64,000 bases of DNA from Symsagittifera roscoffensis (lineage: Eukaryota > Xenacoelomorpha > Acoela > Convolutidae). Below, piece by piece: positions 32,850 to 45,520 of this stretch. The notes below the pieces were generated by a model, which had not been told where the DNA came from, did not search any database, and saw nothing but the letters and a program-made list of their open reading frames with translations. Numbering within the stretch: position 1 is the first letter of the stretch; each line of letters starts with the position of its first letter. The position numbers and the translations under genes are program-made. Where the stretch lies: the NCBI RefSeq assembly GCF_963678635.1, contig NC_087065.1, positions 50,786,452 through 50,850,451 of the forward strand, read 5' to 3'.

Positions 32850-33602
32850 CCCGGGTTGACCTCCATAAACCGAAAATGTTTATCTTACAATTTCCATATA
32901 TGAAAACTGTATGACTAGCATTTTTTTGATGGCGACAAAAAAAATTCTTCATGTAAGATTGAAATTTCCCGAAATTTTCTTGTTTTTGTTTTCAACCGCA
33001 AACCGAATTTTGTACTCAAGCTAACTTTTTCCAAAAAAAATTATTTACAATTATTTTTTTTGTCTGCATAACATATTCCTGGATACACGAAAATTGAAGT
33101 TTTTCCGTTTCTCTGGATAATTTCTTTCAAGCAGGTTGAAAACTTCTATTTCTTCTATACGTCAAATTTATTCATGCCTTGATCAATGTCTGTTAATTTG
33201 AAAATTCTAATTTTTAAAACAAGCATTTTCGAAAATTTTTGCCAAAACTTACAAGTTTGATGCTTTCAGTATCTGAGATATTTGTGAAAAGAATTCTTAC
33301 ACAATTCAAGTCGTTTCCAATGCATTCTAAACGCCAGCCGATCAACCCTTTGGTGACACTAGTTTTGAGTAAACCCTGGGTTGAGTTACTTGTGTTCTGC
33401 CACGAACACATCCCAAAAATTTTGAGAAATAATTTTTTTGTTTATGAAAAAAAGCTTATCCTGCAATTTCTATATATAAAAAAATTCTTATTTTAGAGTT
33501 TCCTTAACATTTTTTGAATCTATGGAATTGTACGAAGTTGTACGACGAGCTTTTTTACATATATATGCAAATTATAGGACAAGCATTTTTGGTCAACCCG
33601 GG
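32850..33602. mobile_element. TA-flanked element with CCCGGGTTGACC termini, 753 bp
   Basis: Perfect terminal inverted repeats CCCGGGTTGACC / GGTCAACCCGGG, each next to TA (32848-32849 and 33603-33604), the Tc1/mariner-type target. Subterminal GCATTTTTGGTCAA also occurs at 46340 and 51562. No transposase frame. Confidence 0.75.
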
Positions 33603-34365
33603 TATATAACGACACGTTTTAAAAAAAAAAAATCTGTTCAAATAATCAGAAAGGTTGGTGTTAACTATTGTGTACCGGTAACCTGATATCAAAATTTGTT
33701 TTAGCGATTTTCTCAAAAACCTGTTTTTATCAAAATGTTAGATTTTTTGAAAAATTTGTGTATTTTGTTATGTTTACGTTGTTTTTCAAGGCAGACCTTC
33801 AATAGACATATCAAATGTCGTTTGTGCATTCCTCCTGAAAGATTTTTTGATAAAAATTTTTTGAATTAGTAGTGTCTTTGATAGTAAAAATTGTTTTTCG
33901 AGGCCAAATTTTCCGAAGCCAAGCTTAAGTAAAAATTGTTTTCCTTCTTTTTTATTCTTTCTTTCTTTTAATTTTTTTTCTGATTTAAAAAAAATTACGT
34001 ATTTGCATTGATCTACCAAAAAGCAGCAAAATTGATAGATTTCGAAAAAAAATTTTGCAAAAATCAGAACGACTTGCAGAGTCCAAAAAAAACATTGAAA
34101 TTTTCTCTGCATGATTTTTTTAGTCAACACACCGGGAGACCTAACCCGCAGGTTACTTATATTTAAAATGACAAGAGCGCATAACCAGCACCCATTAAGC
34201 TGTGACTTACTTGCAAGAGCTCACCTTGCAAACTGCAGCGCACGAGCAAATTGAACTAGCATGCATATGAATGCTGGGCACCATCACTATCGGATCGCCA
34301 CAATATAGTTTACAATATTGCGAGTTTTCTTGTTTTTGTGGAATCCACTTAGAGTTTGCGGACTT

Positions 34366-37300
34366 CATTTATATCATTACAATAATCATTAAAATTTTAC
34401 AGAATCCGCTTACTTTTGCGAAATCCAGAATAATTAGCTACAATAGCACATTGCAGAATGTGCGACACAACTAATGTACCAACATAACTTACATTACAAA
34501 GTGTTTAGGCGCGGAATCCACGGACATCTTGAAATTGGAATTCACTAGTCGACTTTTTTTTAGGTCGACCGAATTGATTTTCCGAGCACTCTCAACGCAC
34601 TACACAGAACCTGTTTCGGCCAAAATTGTTGCGCCGCAGCCAGAATTTTGAAAAAAAACAGGCAAAACTTTGGAGGCAGAATTTGGAAAGTTTTTACCAA
34701 AAATTGCGTTTTTTCGGGCGCGCGCTCCCCCCTCAAAATTAGTATTTATTGGCAACGAAAGCACTTTTAAAAAATTTTAGCGTCAGTCACCAAAAACTGA
34801 TATCTTAAAACTGTACAAAGGGGGACAAAGGGTATAAAATAATATGATGATCAAGCGCTTTCAGCTTCAAATACTGCTTTTCATTGGCACTTTTTTCGAA
34901 AAAAAGATCACATTTTGAAAACGTTGGATAAACAGGTAATTTTTTTAAAAAATGATGTCCGTTTTTGTAATTACGGGGTTCATATTTTTTGTGACTTTTT
35001 CACTTCTGCTGTTTGGTCGTAGAGTTTACTGGTGAACAAGTTTTGAGTTAGTTTTTTCCTGGAAAAAATATCAAGAGCTGTATAAGTGAAAATCAGTTCA
35101 ATCTTGCACTTAGAAAAACAGCGTAGCGCATTTTTTAAAGTCATCAAAAAAAATCTAGGAAATAAATACAAGCATCAAGTTTACTCTGATTCGAACCCAT
35201 GTTTTGAACATGGCTTCATTGTGCCAAAGAGTCGCTCGATGAAATTTTTTACAATTGGTCTTTAATAATAACCAAATCACTGCACAGTTTGGCATCGTTA
35301 ATACTTAATTTTAAAAAAAACTTTGTTTGGCTAGAATTTTGTGTGAGAAAAATTGTAGAATTCAGGACAAGCATTAGAAGGCTTTATACTTAAATTGATA
35401 GAAAAATCTGTGTTTTCTTTAATTTACAACCTTTTCAACAAACTTGAGCAAAATATTCTGACCAATGCCGATTTTGTAGAATCTTAAGAGTTAATTTCCT
35501 TTTTTCTTTTGCATTCTGCAAGATAAGCTTGACTAGCGTTTGTACGCAATCATTGGCGTTGGTAGAGCAAAAAAAAACTTGGTTTTTAAAAACCAAGAAT
35601 GAAACCAAGAGATAAAAGTTTGTTTCAAAACCAACTTTTGGTGAAGAAGTTTTTCTATATTTTATAATTTTTCCGAAGATCTAATTAAAATAGATATACC
35701 TTTTGTATTTGAAAATTTGAAATTTTTATGAAAATTATGCAATAGCAGCCACTTCAAACAAATTTTCAACTCCTGAGAGCTAATTTCGTAGGGTTCTACC
35801 AGAACTCTTTTTTTTTAATCATTTTTCTTGAGCTTATCAGATCTAGGAATTTCTAGAGGCGGGGGGATGTATTAGCAAATTCTCGAAATCTTTGATGACT
35901 ATGTTTTAGGTCGAGCAAGTTGATTTTTCGAGTTCTCTTTTTCGAGCCATCAGGAACCTACTTTGATAAATCTGCTTCCCTTATCTTTGTATACATTGGC
36001 GCCCTAGAAAAATTTACTGTCGGTCGGTTACTCTGAGCCCGGGTTATATCAGTTATCACTTCATTTATATCATTACAGTATTCATTAAAATTTTGTAGAA
36101 TCCGCTTACTTTTGCGAAATCCAGAATAATTAGCTACAATAGCCTGTTGCAGAATGTGCGACACAACTAATGTACCAACATAACTTACATTACAAAGTGT
36201 TTAGGCGCGGAATCCATGGACATTTGGAAATTGGAATTCACTAGTCGACTTTTTTTTAGGTCGACCGAATTGATTTTCCGAGCACTCTCAACGCACTACA
36301 CAGAACCTGTTTTGGCCAAAATTGTTGCGCCGCAGCCAGAATTTTGAAAAAAAAACAAGCAAAACTTTGGAGGCAGAATTTGGAAAGTTTTTATCAAAAA
36401 TTGCGGTTTTTCGGGCGCGCGCTCCCCCCTCAAAATTAGTATTTATTGGCAACGAAAGCACTTTTAAAAAATTTTAGCGTCAGTCACCAAAAACTGATAT
36501 CTCAAAACTGTACAAAGGGGGACAAAGGGTATAAAATAATATAATGATCAAGCGCTTTCAGCTTCAAATACTGCTTTTCATTGGCACTTTTTTCGAAAAA
36601 AAGATCACATTTTGAAAACGTTGGATAAACAGGTAATTTTTTTAAAAAATGATGTCCGTTTTTGTAATTACGGGGTTCATATTTTTGTGACTTTTTCACT
36701 TCTGCTGTTTGGTCGTAGATTTTGCTTGTGAACAAATTTTGAGTTTTTTCCTGAAAAAAAATATCAAGAGCTGTATGAGTGAAAATCAGTTCAATCTTGC
36801 ACTTAGAAAAATAGCGTATCGCATTTTTTAAAGTCATCACAAAAAAATCGAGGAAATAAATACAAGCATCAAGTTCACTCTGATTCGAACCCACGTTTTG
36901 AACATGGCTTCATTGTGCCAAAGAGTCGCTCGATGAAATTTTTTACAATTGGTCTTTAATAATAACCAAATCACTGCACAGTTTGGCATCGTTAATACTT
37001 GATTTTAAAAAAAGCTTTGTTTGGCTAGAATTTTGTGTGAGAAAAATTGTAGAAACCAGGACAAGCATTAGAAGGCTTTATACTTAAATTGATAGAAAAA
37101 ACTGTGTTTTCTTTAATTTACAACCACTTCAACAAACTTGAGCAAAATATTCTGAGCAATGCCGATTTTGTAGAATCTTAAGAGTTAATTTCCTTTTTTC
37201 TTTTGTATTCTGCAAGATAAGCTTGACTATTGTTTGTACGCAATCATTGGCGTTGGTAGAGCAAAAAAAAAACTTGGTTTTTAAAAACCAAGAATGAAAC

Positions 37301-37700
37301 CAAGAGATAAAAGTTTGTTTCAAAACCAACTTTTGGTGAAGAATTTTTTCTATGTTTTATAATTTTTCCGAAGATCTATTTAAATTATTAATGAAAATTA
37401 TGCAATAGCAGCCACTTCAAACAAATTTGAAACTCCTGAGAGCTAATTTCGTAAGGTTCTACCAGAACTATTTTTTTTTCAATTCAATTTTCTTGAGCTT
37501 GTCAGATCTAGGAATTTCTAGAGGCGGGGGATGTATTAGCAAATTCTGGAAATCTTTGATGACTATGTTTTAGGTCGAGCAAATTGATTTTTCGAGTTCT
37601 CTTTTTCGAGCCATCAAGAACTTACTTTGATAAATTTGCTCCCCTTATCTTTGTATATATTGGCGCCCTAGAAAAATTTAGTGTCGGTCGGTTACTCTGA
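34366..37700. repeat. ~1.69-kb tandem duplication, two units
   Basis: Unit 1 spans about 34366-36055 and unit 2 about 36056-37700. Both start CATTTATATCATTACA and end GTCGGTCGGTTACTCTGAGCCC. Units are collinear with scattered substitutions and small indels. Each contains a reversed hAT-like MITE fragment (34524-34850, 36230-36530) and a short tRNA-like stretch. Confidence 0.85.
35180..35235 (-). other. tRNA-like stretch, possible SINE fragment
   Basis: On the minus strand it has TGGCACAATG (weak A box), a CCATG-TTCAAAA-CATGG stem-loop like an anticodon arm, and GGTTCGAATCA (B-box match). The T stem and acceptor do not pair, so it is not a functional tRNA. The second copy is at 36870-36925. 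Confidence 0.25.
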
Positions 37701-38124
37701 GCCCTGGGTGGTGCGCAGCTGCTGGTCTGTTGGAGTGCTTCTTCACAACAGCCGTAAAAATTTCAGTGTGAAAAAATTGTTTTGGAAGCATCGACTTTCA
37801 GAATTTAAATTTCAATGTTTTTTTTTGGATCTCTTTAACTATTTACCCTGATGCAAAAGGTTGTGATTTTCGTTAATTGGTACAAAATTTGCATATGCTT
37901 ACCATTGCTTCATTTCTCTATAGGGTGATGATTTCTGTTTAGGTATCATAGGGGTAGTAGTTGAAGAGATTCCGTTGTTCAATTTTTTGATTTATAATTG
38001 TGTTATAATTTTCTGATATATTTTGCTCAATTTAAATCCAATTTTTATTTTTGTTTTCAGTAAGCATGTTTTTAGAACAGCAAAACCTCTTTTTCCGGCG
38101 ATATAATCAATTTTTTCTCGTCCT

Positions 38125-38300
38125 TCAAAATCGATTTCATAGAGATTATTTACAGTTTATCTACAGATTTTATACAAATTATCTACAGATTGTCTACAGG
38201 TTGTTTTTTATACAGATAATCTACATTTTATATACAGATTGTATACATATTATACGCAGGTTATATACATATTTTATACTTTATAAAATCGATTATTTTG
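38125..38300 (+). repeat. TTATCTACAGATT-type degenerate array
   Basis: About ten imperfect 12-15-base units such as TTATCTACAGATTTTATACA. The same words occur at 13830-13880. An ORF over it is an artefact of the repeats. Confidence 0.6.
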
Positions 38301-38853
38301 ACACTAAAATCTTTTTATTTTTGGTGAAAAAAAATCGATCCAATCTGTATAGAATCGATTAACGTTCGTAAAATGGTTGTAGATAAATCGATTGTATGCT
38401 TATGTTAATCTGAAGATTTTTCTGTATATAATCAATTTTTATCAATTTTTGTCACTGCAGGGCATCGTCTACCATTCCAACCCTGCCTCTCCTGATATTA
38501 AAAATAAAATTCAGTTTTGCTAGAGACTACTTTTGAAGTAGATTTTGATGGCAAGGAAATTGAGAAGCAATGAGCCGATATGTCAATAAATCTACCGCTC
38601 ATTAAACAATAAATCTATGAGGTAGTCAGTGTTTGGTTCAAGCCGCTACAGGTCAGGATGTGGGATGTGGTTGATCACTATTTCTCTGTTCAGGAATTGC
38701 ATCATTGCATTACTTTTTGCTTCAAAATAAAGGTAGTCTCAAATTCACATTGTTCAAACAAATATAGTCTGACTTTTTTCGTTTTTTTTTGGCGAAACTA
38801 CTTGTATGCTTGATTTCCGGTGGCCGATTCAATGTTGTTTTCAATACGTGTAC

Positions 38854-38927
38854 CTGTGATGGAGACTAGTCCTCCCAGAATGCCATTGGTTATGAATGAA
38901 ATGTCGAAGCTCCGTTTGATGACAAAA
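38854..38927 (-). CDS. Amt: Amt exon, 74 bp
   Basis: The acceptor is CTCATTTTAG before TTTTGTCA and the donor is CACAG|GTACAC. It reads FVIKRSFDISFITNGILGGL followed by VSIT, the family motif (I)D(x)xxxINGxLGxLVSIT(A). It enters in phase 2, leaves in phase 1, and joins directly to AMCPLVSPAEAL of the next exon. That exon lies 17.7 kb away across the largest intron in the window. Confidence 0.9.
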
Positions 38928-41164
38928 CTAAAATGAGAGAAATGAAGTTTTCGATTACTGCATTCGAGACTCGACAGTGCTTTATACTCTCGAACAAGTC
39001 TAAAAAAATATTGCATTACGGACGCGGTAGTCTGCTAGTTAGTCACCATAATATGGACATATGTCGCTGACTTGGAAGATACTCATGGTCTCAAACAGGG
39101 GCGCATCTAAGGACTTTCTCGGAGGGGGGGGGGGGCAGTGTATTTTCAAAAAATGTTCGCAAAATTTCTCATTTTTTCAAGCTCTCCCAAAGCATTAAAA
39201 AACCCTGTTTTGGCAAATTTTTTGCGCCGCAGGCGAGTTTTTGAGAAAATAGGCATTTTTAGGCACTTTTGGACAGTTTTGGCTAAAATATCGCGTTTTT
39301 TTGTTTGCCCTCACCCTCAAACGAAGTCAGTGAAGCAGTTTTTAGATGTAAAAATTACTGCAATTTGAAGACATGAAACCACAATAAGTAATCTACAAAA
39401 ACAAGGATCAACAGCGCAATCTCATTTTTTCTTTTTCATAAAGCAAAGAAAATACCCTAAGGTCGCGGTTAACTGGCTCGTCGCATGCAGTATTTAGTGT
39501 TACCGTGCAGGTTGCAATTTTTTCTAAATTACTCTGCTACTCCGCCGAATCCGAAACAAGATTAAATATTATGTCTATGGTAGTTAATGTGAAAGAACCT
39601 TATATCAAGTTTTTGCGAGTTTTAGTCTTTGTTTTATTGGAAATAAAACAAATAAAATTGAGCAATTTGCACAGTTTCATTATGAACTTTTGCGAGTTGA
39701 AAAAAAAATGTCAAAAAAAAAACAAAATCTACTCTAACTTTTATTCGTTTGACTCGATTGAAGTCAGTGTTAAATTAAAGTGGAATTTTTTTTGAGCGGC
39801 AATAGAGCAGGTCAAACTTGTGGAGGTGACAGTGGAGACGGCCGGTGTCATAAAAACTTTTGAGTTATGAAAAAAAGCTTTGAAACAATGGGATGAATAA
39901 GTATTAGCGATTTTGAAACAACTTATTATCAGGCAAACAAACTGATATAACATCAGCCGAAACTATTTAGGCCGAAAACTCCAGTAAAACAAAACAAAAA
40001 CCGTAAAAATACACTATCATCGGTAATATAATAACAAATTTCACGAATATAACAAAATGAATTTCAATCAATAACTTTGTAAATAGCTTAAATCAGAAAA
40101 AAATCCATAATTTGGAAAGTGAGCTAATAAATTAAAGCCATGTGTCATAATTTTTTTGGACTGTTTTGTATATGCACCAAAAAAGCATACGAACAAATGC
40201 ACCAAAAATTTTTTATATGCATCAAAAAAATACGAGATACACTAATCATGCATGCTGCAAGATGGGCGTTACCTCGTAGCTAAATGGGCAGAACCACTAC
40301 CGAGCTTGAATTTATTTTTTGAAGTACGTAGCATTCCACAAATTCTGTTACTAAAGCTGTTCACGGGAAAAAAATTAGTACCCAATTAGGTGAAGGCTTA
40401 CGCCTTGTACTCGCCTAGCCAAATATGGGAGTTTAAATAAATTCTGAAAAACTAGCACAAAATTTTATTAGAACTTAGCACCAAAGTTCTTCAATGCAAC
40501 CGATGCATCACTATTAGTGATATTTAATGAAGAGGCGCATTGAGGATATTGACCCTCACACCACGCAAGTTGTCCATTTTTGGCACTACGTTCGACAAAA
40601 ATAATCGGACCCCATATAAGCTCATTTTAAGTACGCGCGCAACTGCATGTCTCAAAAAACCGCACTTTTGCTGCGTTTCGCAAGAAATATTTGCCTACAA
40701 CGCATAAGGTGTGACAGAAAAGGGGCTTTGTTGGTGTTTTATGTCGCTGAAAACTGATCGCCACAATAATTCGAATGATTGAAATATTTGACACCCAGAG
40801 AGTCATCCTTTGGTACTAAATTACAACATCCAATATCAGCCGACAAATCAGAAATGTTTGTAAAGGCGCCATGGGCCATCATCGACTAACTTTTTTGAGA
40901 AACGCGCGCCGAACAACTTGAATTTCGATCCAAACCATCATAAAACGTGCTTTTTTTTGGCGTTTCAGGAGAGCTCAGAAAATATACTAGTTGACCCAGA
41001 AAAAGTATTTGTTTGAATTCCCCCATCCTCAGAAAATCCTAGATGCTCGCCTGCCCCTGATTGATGATCCATCTAGTGTCTGTTCGAATATCGAAAGTGA
41101 CACTAGATAGCAGACCTTGTATCTATGAGATTGAAATGAAGTGAATAAACTGCTGTGCGCTTAC
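38928..41164 (-). other. Amt intron 5 (2.2 kb)
   Basis: Holds hAT-like family fragments at 39098-39310 (GGGGCGCATCTAAGG with a run of G at 39122-39136) and, more diverged, 40560-41050. The rest is AT-rich and unassigned. Confidence 0.5.
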
Positions 41165-41224
41165 CTGACCAGAAAAGAGACAGCTCCAGCCGCAATTGAG
41201 GAGTTAATTGTGGTCACTGCAGAT
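41165..41224 (-). CDS. Amt: Amt exon, 60 bp
   Basis: The acceptor is CGTGTTTCAG before ATCTGCAG and the donor is GTCAG|GTAAGC. It completes a Lys codon and reads SAVTTINSSIAAGAVSFLV, matching the family's ARAAVTTxNSS-type helix. It enters and leaves in phase 2. A second AG (CTGCAG) lies just inside the exon, but only the upstream one keeps the phase and the expected alignment length. The preceding intron is only 200 bp. Confidence 0.88.
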
Positions 41225-41424
41225 CTGAAACACGAATCTGAAGATTGTTTAGCCTATCAAGGTCAAAGTTGGCTGAATTCCATTATTTACATGCGCAGGT
41301 TTTCTCAACGACTTTTTAGTTTCATCAAATTTCAGTGGGCTAGTAAAAGTTGTTGTAGAACTCACAAAGCATAGTTTGTTTGGTGAGGAAATCTTTAATG
41401 AATTAGAAGAGTGAGAGGACTCAC
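41225..41424 (-). other. Amt intron 4, 200 bp
   Basis: GTGAGT...TTTCAG. No other feature is seen. Confidence 0.8.
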
Positions 41425-41496
41425 TTGGCAGCCAACTTCCACTTTCCCCCTGCCACCCCGTACGTGCTGCCGCAGTTGAACCCCAGCCACCCCCAC
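41425..41496 (-). CDS. Amt: Amt exon, 72 bp (gate Phe and FNCGS)
   Basis: The acceptor is CTTGTGTAG before GTGGGGGT and the donor is CCAA|GTGAGT. After completing the split Trp it reads WGWLGFNCGSTYGVAGGKWK and then LAA. The GFNxGS motif carries the second gate Phe and the Ser of the recruitment vestibule. The exon is too short to stand out as an open frame and was found from the expected order of Amt motifs. Confidence 0.93.
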
Positions 41497-42247
41497 CTAC
41501 ACAAGGGCAAAAGTCACATAAGAATATGCACAAGTTCCGTGGTGTTTATAGTCGCCTTTACTCTGGAACAGGTCGCGCTTTTATTTCCAGACTGTCGCAA
41601 CCGAAACTCAGTATTTGCAAACTTTGCAAACCAAGATGATGCGTCCGGTACCGGCGCGACAAACGAAATGTTAACCGCGCCCGACACCACCCGAAGAATT
41701 GATAGTTTTTGGCGCGGATATTCGATCAGTTAAACATGAATGTTTGTTAGAGAAAACAATTAAATCAACCTTCAGTTTGCAACTGCGTTCTCTATCAATA
41801 TCCAAAAACATGCGAGGGGCACTCTGGAAATTGTTTTTAAGCAGGATTTGATTTTTCAAATTTTTAAAGAACCTATAGATATTGAAAATTCAAATCAGTA
41901 ATAACGGTTCCTCTTCGTTTTTAGAGATCTAAGTCAAGACAAAGCTGTTGCATTGGAGTCTGAAAAAATGACGTTCAATCTGCTCAACTGATCGAAAAAG
42001 CCATCATGTTGATAGTTTTAAAGCAAAAAAAAATCACCCAAGATTTTTGAAAAACTATCAATGAAGTGAACTGACTAAAAGTATATATTTTGAACAAAAG
42101 GCAGTATAAGTTTTGTGGGAAATGCGCAATTAATTTTTTTTCTTGTTATCACAAAATGACAGTTTTTTTTCTGAAAAAATTTGAAAAGTTGTAATTCTAT
42201 AAAATATACTGGGAATGAATTTTAAAGGTATAACTTTCCTTTTTTCA

Positions 42248-42954
42248 ATGAAAAGTTATACCTGCTCTGAATCACAATAAAATTCAATTTGTCGCCAGTC
42301 CGATATAAACAAAATTCAATGAAAGTGTTTCAGCGTCATTAAAAAAATGTGTCTGACAATTTTTTGAAAGTTTTCTTTAATTTTGAATATCTTGTGGATG
42401 ATTGTGGCCGGAACATATGCTGTTTCTCCATTCAAACTCAGAAATGGGAATAAATTACATTAAACTATAACCTTCAATGCGTCAGAGACCTTATACAGGC
42501 ATCTGACTATCAAGTGGCCTCCCATGCTGCTTCCCTTTACAACGAAAAGGACTCCTTGAATTCGTTTTTGGAACCAAAGAACCCTTGAAGGCAATCGAAT
42601 GCATCGATTGCCTTCAAGGGTTCTTTGGTTCCAAAAACGAATTCAAGGAGTCCTTTTCGTTGTAAAGGGAAGCAGCATGGGAGGCCACTTGATAGTCAGA
42701 TGCCTGTATAAGGTCTCTGACGCATTGAAGGTTATAGTTTAATGTAATTTATTCCCATTTCTGAGTTTGAATGGAGAAACAGCATATGTTCCGGCCACAA
42801 TCATCCACAAGATATTCAAAATTAAAGAAAATTTTCAAAAAATTGTCAGACACATTTTTTTAATGACGCTGAAACACTTTCATTGAATTTTGTTTATATC
42901 GGACTGGCGACAAATTGAATTTTATTGTGATTCAGAGCAGGTATAACTTTTCAT
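42248..42954. repeat. ~707-bp near-perfect palindrome
   Basis: Two ~350-bp arms are reverse complements around a 5-base loop centred at 42601 (GGCAATCGA-ATGCA-TCGATTGCC). Arm identity seems nearly complete by eye. Outer ends read AAAAGTTATACCTGCTCTGA and its complement. The left end also contains a small inverted AGGTATAACTTT. There are no open frames of note. Confidence 0.95.
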
Positions 42955-43293
42955 TCAAAAATGGACAGGATATATATGGCATCTGAAAAAAATTCATACT
43001 TTTCGGATGGTTTTGTGAAACTATTGAGGCTTAGAAATTGTCACTAGACTTTGATGGATGATAATTTATTCTGTTCTTTTGATCAATGAAAAACTTCATA
43101 GAAGAGTTGAGTCTAGTTTAAAGTTTTTCCTTGCTGGAGTACTCGGAGGTACTAAAGGCGTTATTTCTATACTTAAATAATGAGAAGCAAACATTGAAAT
43201 GACCATGTAGTACCTCCGAATACCCAGCAAGAAAAAATTTTAAGCTAGACTCAATTCGTCTATGAAGTTTATCGTTGATTAAAAGAATAGAAT

Positions 43294-44890
43294 ATTATGA
43301 TATGTCATGACATTAATCAATTAAACATCGACTTAAATCTTTCAAAGCCACCATTTTTGTGCAAGGCCAGTGGTTCTATGAACACATTTCTATTGATTTC
43401 TGTTAAAAATTTGGATGCTAATAAGTTCTATTGAAACCATGGGCGGATCTATGATTTTCTCGAGGGAGAGGCGGATTTTCAAAATTTTTTGAAAATTTGG
43501 CAGACCTTTTTTCTTTAAGGCAAAATCATCCTCCACACTCCATATAAAGTACAAAGTGATAGAGTTAGTTCCTAGTAATAAATCAATTATTGCAAATAAA
43601 ATTTCCTTCAACCAATTTGGAATGATTACTAAGACGGATTAAATCTCGGCGTACGCGTTAATAGTGCGAAAACATATCGCGTTAATTATCGCAAATTGGC
43701 CAAAATGGCAATCTTTATACCGCCATAACTCAACGAAAAAAAAACAAAAAAAAATAATCAACTCACCCCCCCCCCCAACCTTACCCCCAACCCCCATTTG
43801 CACAAGACTTACTAGTTCGGAAAAAAATTTCATACGTTTTTACGAGCTTAGAAAAGTTACACTCTGATTATTGTTCCGACTTTCGATACGAAAGTAACCG
43901 AATATTTGTGCTCGGGGTGGATTTTTTTCTTTAGACAAATTTCGTCTTTTTAACCAGCCATTTTTGACGGAATTTTTGACGGAATTTTTGACGGAATAGT
44001 TTAATATGATATGTCATGACATTAATCAATTAAACATCGACTTAAATCTTTCAAGGCCACCATTTTTGTGCAAGGCCAGTGGTTCTATGAACACATTTCT
44101 ATTGATTTCTATTAAAAATTTGGATGGTAATAAGTTCTATTGAAACCATGGGCGGATCTATGATTTTCTCGAAGGGGAGGCGGATTTTCAAAAAAATTTT
44201 GAAAATTTGGCAGATCTTTTTTCTTTAAGGCAAAGTCATCCTCCACACTCCATATAAAGTACAAAGTGATAGAGTTAGTTCCTAGTAATAAATCAATTAT
44301 TGCAAATAAATTTCCTTCAACCAATTTGGAATGATTACTAAGACGGATTAAATCTCGGCGTACGCGTTAATAGTGCGAAAACATATCGCGTTACTTATCG
44401 CAAATTGACCAAAATGGCAATCTTTATACCGCCATAACTCAACGAAAAAAAACAAAAAAAAATAATCAGCTCCCCCCCCCAACCTTACCCCCAACCCCCA
44501 TTTGCACAAGACTTACTAGTTCGGAAAAAAATTTCATATGTTTTTACGAGCTTAGAAAAGTTACACTCTGATTATTGTTCCGACTTTCGATACGAAAGTA
44601 ACCGAATATTTGTGCTCGGGGTGGATTTTTTTCTTTAGACAAATTTCGTCTTTTTAACTAGCCATTTTTGACGGAATTTTTGACGGAATAGAATAGTATG
44701 ATATGTCATGACATTAATCAATTAAACATCGACTTAAATCTTTCAAGGCCACCATTTTTGTGCAAGGCCACTGGTTCTATGAACACATTTCTTTTGATTT
44801 CTATTAAAAATTTGGATGGTAAGAAGTTCTATTGAAACCATGGGCGGATCTATGATTTTCTCGAGGGAGAGGCGGATTTTCAAAAATGTG
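43294..44890. repeat. Triplicated ~700-bp block
   Basis: Copies start at about 43294, 44006 and 44697 with ATGATATGTCATGACATTAA; periods are about 712 and 691 bp and the third copy is partial. Each complete unit includes a GGGCGGATCTATGATTTTCT hAT-like end, inverted and direct R1 pieces, and a C-rich run. TTTTTGACGGAA is itself repeated three times at 43961-43998. Confidence 0.85.
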
Positions 44891-44937
44891 ACACGTCGCT
44901 CGAATTTTTTTACTCCGCTTATTCGAGAAAGAAAATG

Positions 44938-45520
44938 GGATCAATTGAGCAATCTCCCCCCAATCTCGCGTGGGGGGGGGGGGGAGATAGATCAATAGGT
45001 ACTTGAGACATGTTTATAACCACTTGAAAATAGTTTGAATGACATGAAATCATAAAACATATTTTCCAACGACTGTGTAAAGCCAAAATTTACAATATCA
45101 AAGCTCAAAAGTTTCATTCAGATTGAAAAAAGAATCAATAAAACAGGCATAAAAAGCGACTTTTTTTCTTTCTTAAAATGACTAAAAGCTTTAGCGTACA
45201 ATATTAAGGTGCTGCCGAGAACCGTTTTTGCTATTCAGATACAAGACTAGAGCACCAACTCTGGTGAATCGCTTTCCTCGATGAGGCTATGGTCCCTAAA
45301 ACAAAAATTTGCAAAAAAATTTTTTTTTCATAAATTTCGAATTTTTTTTTCGATACTCATATAAAATAAACTTCAGTCGGTTAATTGATTGCGTGCTGTA
45401 AACACATCATCCATCTACTTGCGTTTGCTGACGTCTTTTTGTAGAGTTTTTTCGTTTTTGCTGGGGGGGGGGGAGATAGCTCAATTGGTCATTACGGGGG
45501 GGAGATTGCTCAATTGATCC
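44938..45520. mobile_element. hAT-like MITE, 583 bp, complete
   Basis: Perfect terminal inverted repeats beginning GGATCAATTGAGCAATCTCC, and a perfect 8-bp target duplication AGAAAATG at 44930-44937 and 45521-45528. Internal G runs at 44973-44986 and 45460-45473 repeat the GGGGAGATAG motif. It inserted into the third copy of the triplicated block. No coding capacity. Confidence 0.9.

Larger units (their letters stand above)
21119..38853 (-). other. Amt intron 6 (17.7 kb), repeat-filled
   Basis: No exon of another gene is supported. Most of 23.7-33.6 kb and 34.4-37.7 kb is accounted for by the repeat families listed separately. Bases 21340-21430 contain a ~37-bp tandem repeat (CTTCGAAGCCATTATTTAGT). 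Bases 21430-21690 are the right half of the hAT-like family also seen at 30487. Bases 21700-23700, 29150-30480, 30930-31310, 33610-34360 and 37710-38850 show no assigned feature beyond AT-rich sequence and short arrays. Confidence 0.5.

Noticed and set aside
35180-35235. Functional tRNA gene
   Set aside because: Anticodon-like arm and B box are present but the T stem and acceptor stem do not pair.
41141-41733. Plus-strand ORFs over the two small Amt exons
   Set aside because: The minus-strand exons with splice sites and phase continuity are far better supported.
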